Source of the DNA: Dissulfurimicrobium hydrothermale
Lineage (GTDB): Bacteria; Desulfobacterota; Dissulfuribacteria; Dissulfuribacterales; Sh68
DNA: 64,000 bases
Direction: 5' to 3'
Assembly (NCBI RefSeq): GCF_022026155.1
Contig: NZ_CP085041.1
Coordinates: forward strand, 156,306 to 220,305
The position numbers and the translations under genes were made by a program. How positions within the stretch are numbered: the stretch's first letter is position 1; every line of letters starts with the position of its first letter. Shown piece after piece: positions 61,920 to 64,000 of the stretch. The notes below the pieces were generated by a model. The model saw only the letters and a program-made list of their open reading frames with translations. It did no database searches and was not told the origin of the DNA.

Positions 61920-63266
61920 ATGAAAGCGACCATAAAGGGCGTAATAATGGCTGTTGCAGCGCTTTTTTTAACACCGGCCTTGGGCTTTCCGGCGGATATG
62001 GGGAAACTTAAGTACGACGACTTCCAGAAACCCGACTACTGCGCCAGCTGTCACATACAAATACACGAGGAGTGGGCGCAGAGCCTCATGTCCCAGTCCT
62101 ATACCCACAAGTGGGATGAGGTTGAATACTTTAAGCTTGCCCTTCCCCACGCCTTGAAACTTGAAAAGGTGTCAGGGGTGAAGGCAGGATGTATCGCCTG
62201 CCACGGACCTCTGGCCTTTCTCTCAGGCGACATCCCGCCAAAGCCGGTTGTGGCGAATACCCGCGCAAACGAGGGGGTCTCCTGCGAGATCTGCCACAAT
62301 ATAACAGGGAGCACAGAGAAGGCGCCCTACAACTTCAGTTTCACAATTGATCCAAATGGCATAAAGCGCGGACCGAGAAAGGACGCCGAAAGCCCTGCAC
62401 ACGGCACGCAATTCTCTGAATTCACCAGGAGCCCAGAGCTCTGCGCCACCTGTCACGACGAACAGAGCCCCTACGGCGCATGGGTAAAAGAGACCTACAG
62501 GGAGTGGAAGGCCGGGCCCTATGCAAAAGAGGGGACAAGATGCCAGGACTGCCACATGTATCACTCACCGGGCAAATCGACCGACATGGGCCCTGAGAGA
62601 AAAGACATCGCCCATCACGTCTTCCATGGCTCACACTGGCCGAACAAGCTGGCCGGGGTCATTGATCTGGCCCTTTACACAGAAAACGCCACGGTTTCGC
62701 CGGGCCAAACGATAAACTTCCGGGCCGAGCTCTTTAACGGCAAGGCCGGTCACTTCGTGCCATCCGGCTCGACAGAGGAGCGCATGCTCTGGCTCGAGGT
62801 CTGGGCGGTGGATGCAAAAGGCAGGCGCTATCCCGTGCCTGTAACAAAAAAAGGCTTCAAAGATGAAGGATTCACTATCGCCGACTCAAAGACCCTGGCC
62901 TATCAGGACTATGGCGAGATCATGAATATAAAGGGCTTCAAGGGCCTCAAGAGGGATGGAAATGTGCCGGACGGGGCGCGCATCTTTAGAAGACCGTTTT
63001 TCAATCCAAAGGGCGAAATGACCACCTGCCAGTGGTACACGGTAGAAAACACCCGGGTTGACTACAGAATCGGGCCCAGGGAGACGAAGATCGAACACTA
63101 CAGCTTCAACCTCCCCAAAAATCTTCCAAAGGGTGCGCTTACGATCGAGGCCAGGCTCTACTACAGCGAGGTCCCAAGCTCTGTGGGCGATTTTTTTAAA
63201 CTCCCAAAGGAGGAATACGCGCCGATCCTGGTAAACGAAAACAGACTGTTATTCGCGGTCAAATAA
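61920..63266 (+). CDS. Pentahaem cytochrome c
   Basis: This 448-residue protein has a signal peptide (about 24 residues, cut after GFPA) and five c-haem motifs: CASCH, CIACH, CEICH, CATCH and CQDCH, all in the first 220 residues. The C-terminal half has no Cys-x-x-Cys-His and looks beta-rich (LALYTENATVSPGQTINFRA). GGGAGGAGGG precedes it. It lies next to a hydroxylamine-oxidoreductase-like gene, so both may serve a periplasmic redox chain for N or S compounds. Confidence 0.9.
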   Translation: MKATIKGVIMAVAALFLTPALGFPADMGKLKYDDFQKPDYCASCHIQIHEEWAQSLMSQSYTHKWDEVEYFKLALPHALKLEKVSGVKAGCIACHGPLAFLSGDIPPKPVVANTRANEGVSCEICHNITGSTEKAPYNFSFTIDPNGIKRGPRKDAESPAHGTQFSEFTRSPELCATCHDEQSPYGAWVKETYREWKAGPYAKEGTRCQDCHMYHSPGKSTDMGPERKDIAHHVFHGSHWPNKLAGVIDLALYTENATVSPGQTINFRAELFNGKAGHFVPSGSTEERMLWLEVWAVDAKGRRYPVPVTKKGFKDEGFTIADSKTLAYQDYGEIMNIKGFKGLKRDGNVPDGARIFRRPFFNPKGEMTTCQWYTVENTRVDYRIGPRETKIEHYSFNLPKNLPKGALTIEARLYYSEVPSSVGDFFKLPKEEYAPILVNENRLLFAVK

Positions 63267-63279
63267 GGAGGATCAACCG

Positions 63280-64000
63280 ATGAAGATTATTAAAAGATAT
63301 CTCACGGGCGCAGCCTTGATCACCGCATTGATGGCGCACGGCACAGGCAGCGCCCTTGCCCAGGGCAAGATAAGCGATGCCACGCAGGCCTGTCTCGGGT
63401 GCCACGAATCCGCAACCCCAGGGATTGTGGCCGACTGGAAGAGCGGGCGCCATTCAAAAATGACCGTCGAAGAAGCCCTCAAGAAGCCGGTTATCGAAAG
63501 ACGCATATCCATAGAAAAGGTCCCTGCGGGCATGTCTGGGATAGTTGTGGGCTGTGCCGAGTGTCACACAATAAATGCAGCCTCTCACAAGGATACCTTT
63601 GAACACAATGGCTTCAAGGTCCATGTGGTTGTGACCCCCCAGGACTGCGCCGAATGCCACCCGGTTGAAAGGGACGAATATGCAAAGAATATCATGTCCC
63701 ATGCCTATGGAAACCTTGTAAATAACCCTGTCTATCACGGCCTTATGGACTCGACAAACGGCATAGCCGCATTTGACGGCAAAAAGGCGACTATCGGCAA
63801 GCCAGATCAGATCACACAGGATGACTCTTGTCTCTACTGCCACGGCACAAAGATAGAGGTAAAGGGCCTGAAGGCGCGCGACACCTCGATGGGGGAGATG
63901 AAATTCCCCGAACTTGCAGGCTGGCCAAGCGTAGGGGTTGGCCGCATAAACCCCGACGGCTCCAAGGGCTCATGCACCTCGTGCCACCCGAGACACGCCT
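63280..64000 (+). CDS. HAO-like multihaem cytochrome c (cut by window edge)
   Basis: The ATG at 63280 follows AAGGAGG, and the frame is open for 240 codons to the edge. A signal peptide (TGAALITALMAHGTGSALA) precedes five haem motifs so far: CLGCH, CAECH, CAECH, CYLCH-type (SCLYCHG) and CTSCH. The spacing and WKSGRHSKMTV resemble octahaem hydroxylamine oxidoreductase-like proteins, which in anaerobes often reduce nitrite or hydroxylamine. The remaining hams and the crosslinking Tyr lie outside the window. Confidence 0.85.
   Translation, partial: MKIIKRYLTGAALITALMAHGTGSALAQGKISDATQACLGCHESATPGIVADWKSGRHSKMTVEEALKKPVIERRISIEKVPAGMSGIVVGCAECHTINAASHKDTFEHNGFKVHVVVTPQDCAECHPVERDEYAKNIMSHAYGNLVNNPVYHGLMDSTNGIAAFDGKKATIGKPDQITQDDSCLYCHGTKIEVKGLKARDTSMGEMKFPELAGWPSVGVGRINPDGSKGSCTSCHPRHA

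Overview
The window looks like chromosomal DNA of an anaerobic, sulfur-metabolising member of the Desulfobacterota (former Deltaproteobacteria). The main evidence is a reductive-type dissimilatory sulfite reductase operon (dsrA-dsrB-dsrD) and, about 5 kb away on the other strand, the complete membrane complex dsrMKJOP. Multihaem c-type cytochromes, rubrerythrin, a Fur/PerR-type regulator, a peroxiredoxin and a haem-containing chemoreceptor fit the same lifestyle. Genus and species cannot be set from the sequence alone; whether the cell reduces sulfate or disproportionates sulfur compounds is also open.

Layout. Bases 1-3960 are a scrap zone: an IS110-type transposase end, an AAA ATPase, three decayed toxin/antitoxin genes, and two copies of the 3' end of a GDP-mannose dehydratase gene flanking a coiled-coil protein gene. 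Bases 3987-14716 form a surface-polysaccharide operon of the ABC-transporter type: APS kinase (cysC), Wzm-like permease, Wzt-like ATPase with a glycan-binding C-domain, a methyltransferase with a long coiled coil, a three-domain glycosyltransferase of 1399 residues, a sulfotransferase that carries its own Wzt-like C-domain, and a lipoprotein. An IS3-family element (14813-16064) follows, then a strikingly AT-rich four-gene block (16368-20563: GT2, methyltransferase, GtrA-like protein, large membrane protein). A GC-rich block (20757-23702) comes next, with a truncated Schlafen-type gene, a membrane protein, a flippase and a GT4 glycosyltransferase. It ends near a decayed antitoxin and tRNA-Lys.

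Bases 24290-30376 are mostly housekeeping (haem chemoreceptor, tRNA methyltransferase, DUF721, phosphomannomutase, tsaD, DUF2062). Bases 30377-31530 hold gene remnants only. Then come a c-di-GMP phosphodiesterase-like protein, an arsenic-type cluster (arsC, permease, small [2Fe-2S]-like protein, thioredoxin), a MITE-like repeat, a membrane protein, an M24 peptidase, tatC, a peptide-type ABC transporter and a PHP phosphoesterase.

Bases 43734-57722 are the sulfur-respiration core: dsrABD forward, then a Cys-cluster protein, HEAT/TPR proteins and a radical SAM protein, then dsrMKJOP on the minus strand led by an RsbRD-like gene. Both dsr operons have a good sigma70-type promoter accompanied by similar GAAT...ATTC palindromes, which suggests one shared regulator. 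After a cheA fragment, tRNA-Val and tRNA-Asp, the window ends with a two-OB-fold lipoprotein, an oxidative-stress set (perR, rubrerythrin, peroxiredoxin) and two multihaem cytochromes, the last running off the end.

The most interesting proposals are: (1) a sulfated surface glycan system in which PAPS synthesis, a sulfotransferase with a Wzt-type module and a Wzm/Wzt exporter share one operon; (2) a coiled-coil methyltransferase resembling the WbdD chain-length ruler, with a recent near-exact 126-bp in-frame duplication; (3) the shared palindromes of the dsr operons; (4) a domain shared by the operon's lipoprotein and by the large membrane protein of the AT-rich block; (5) a MITE-like repeat, one half-copy of which supplies the stop codon of a HEAT/TPR gene.
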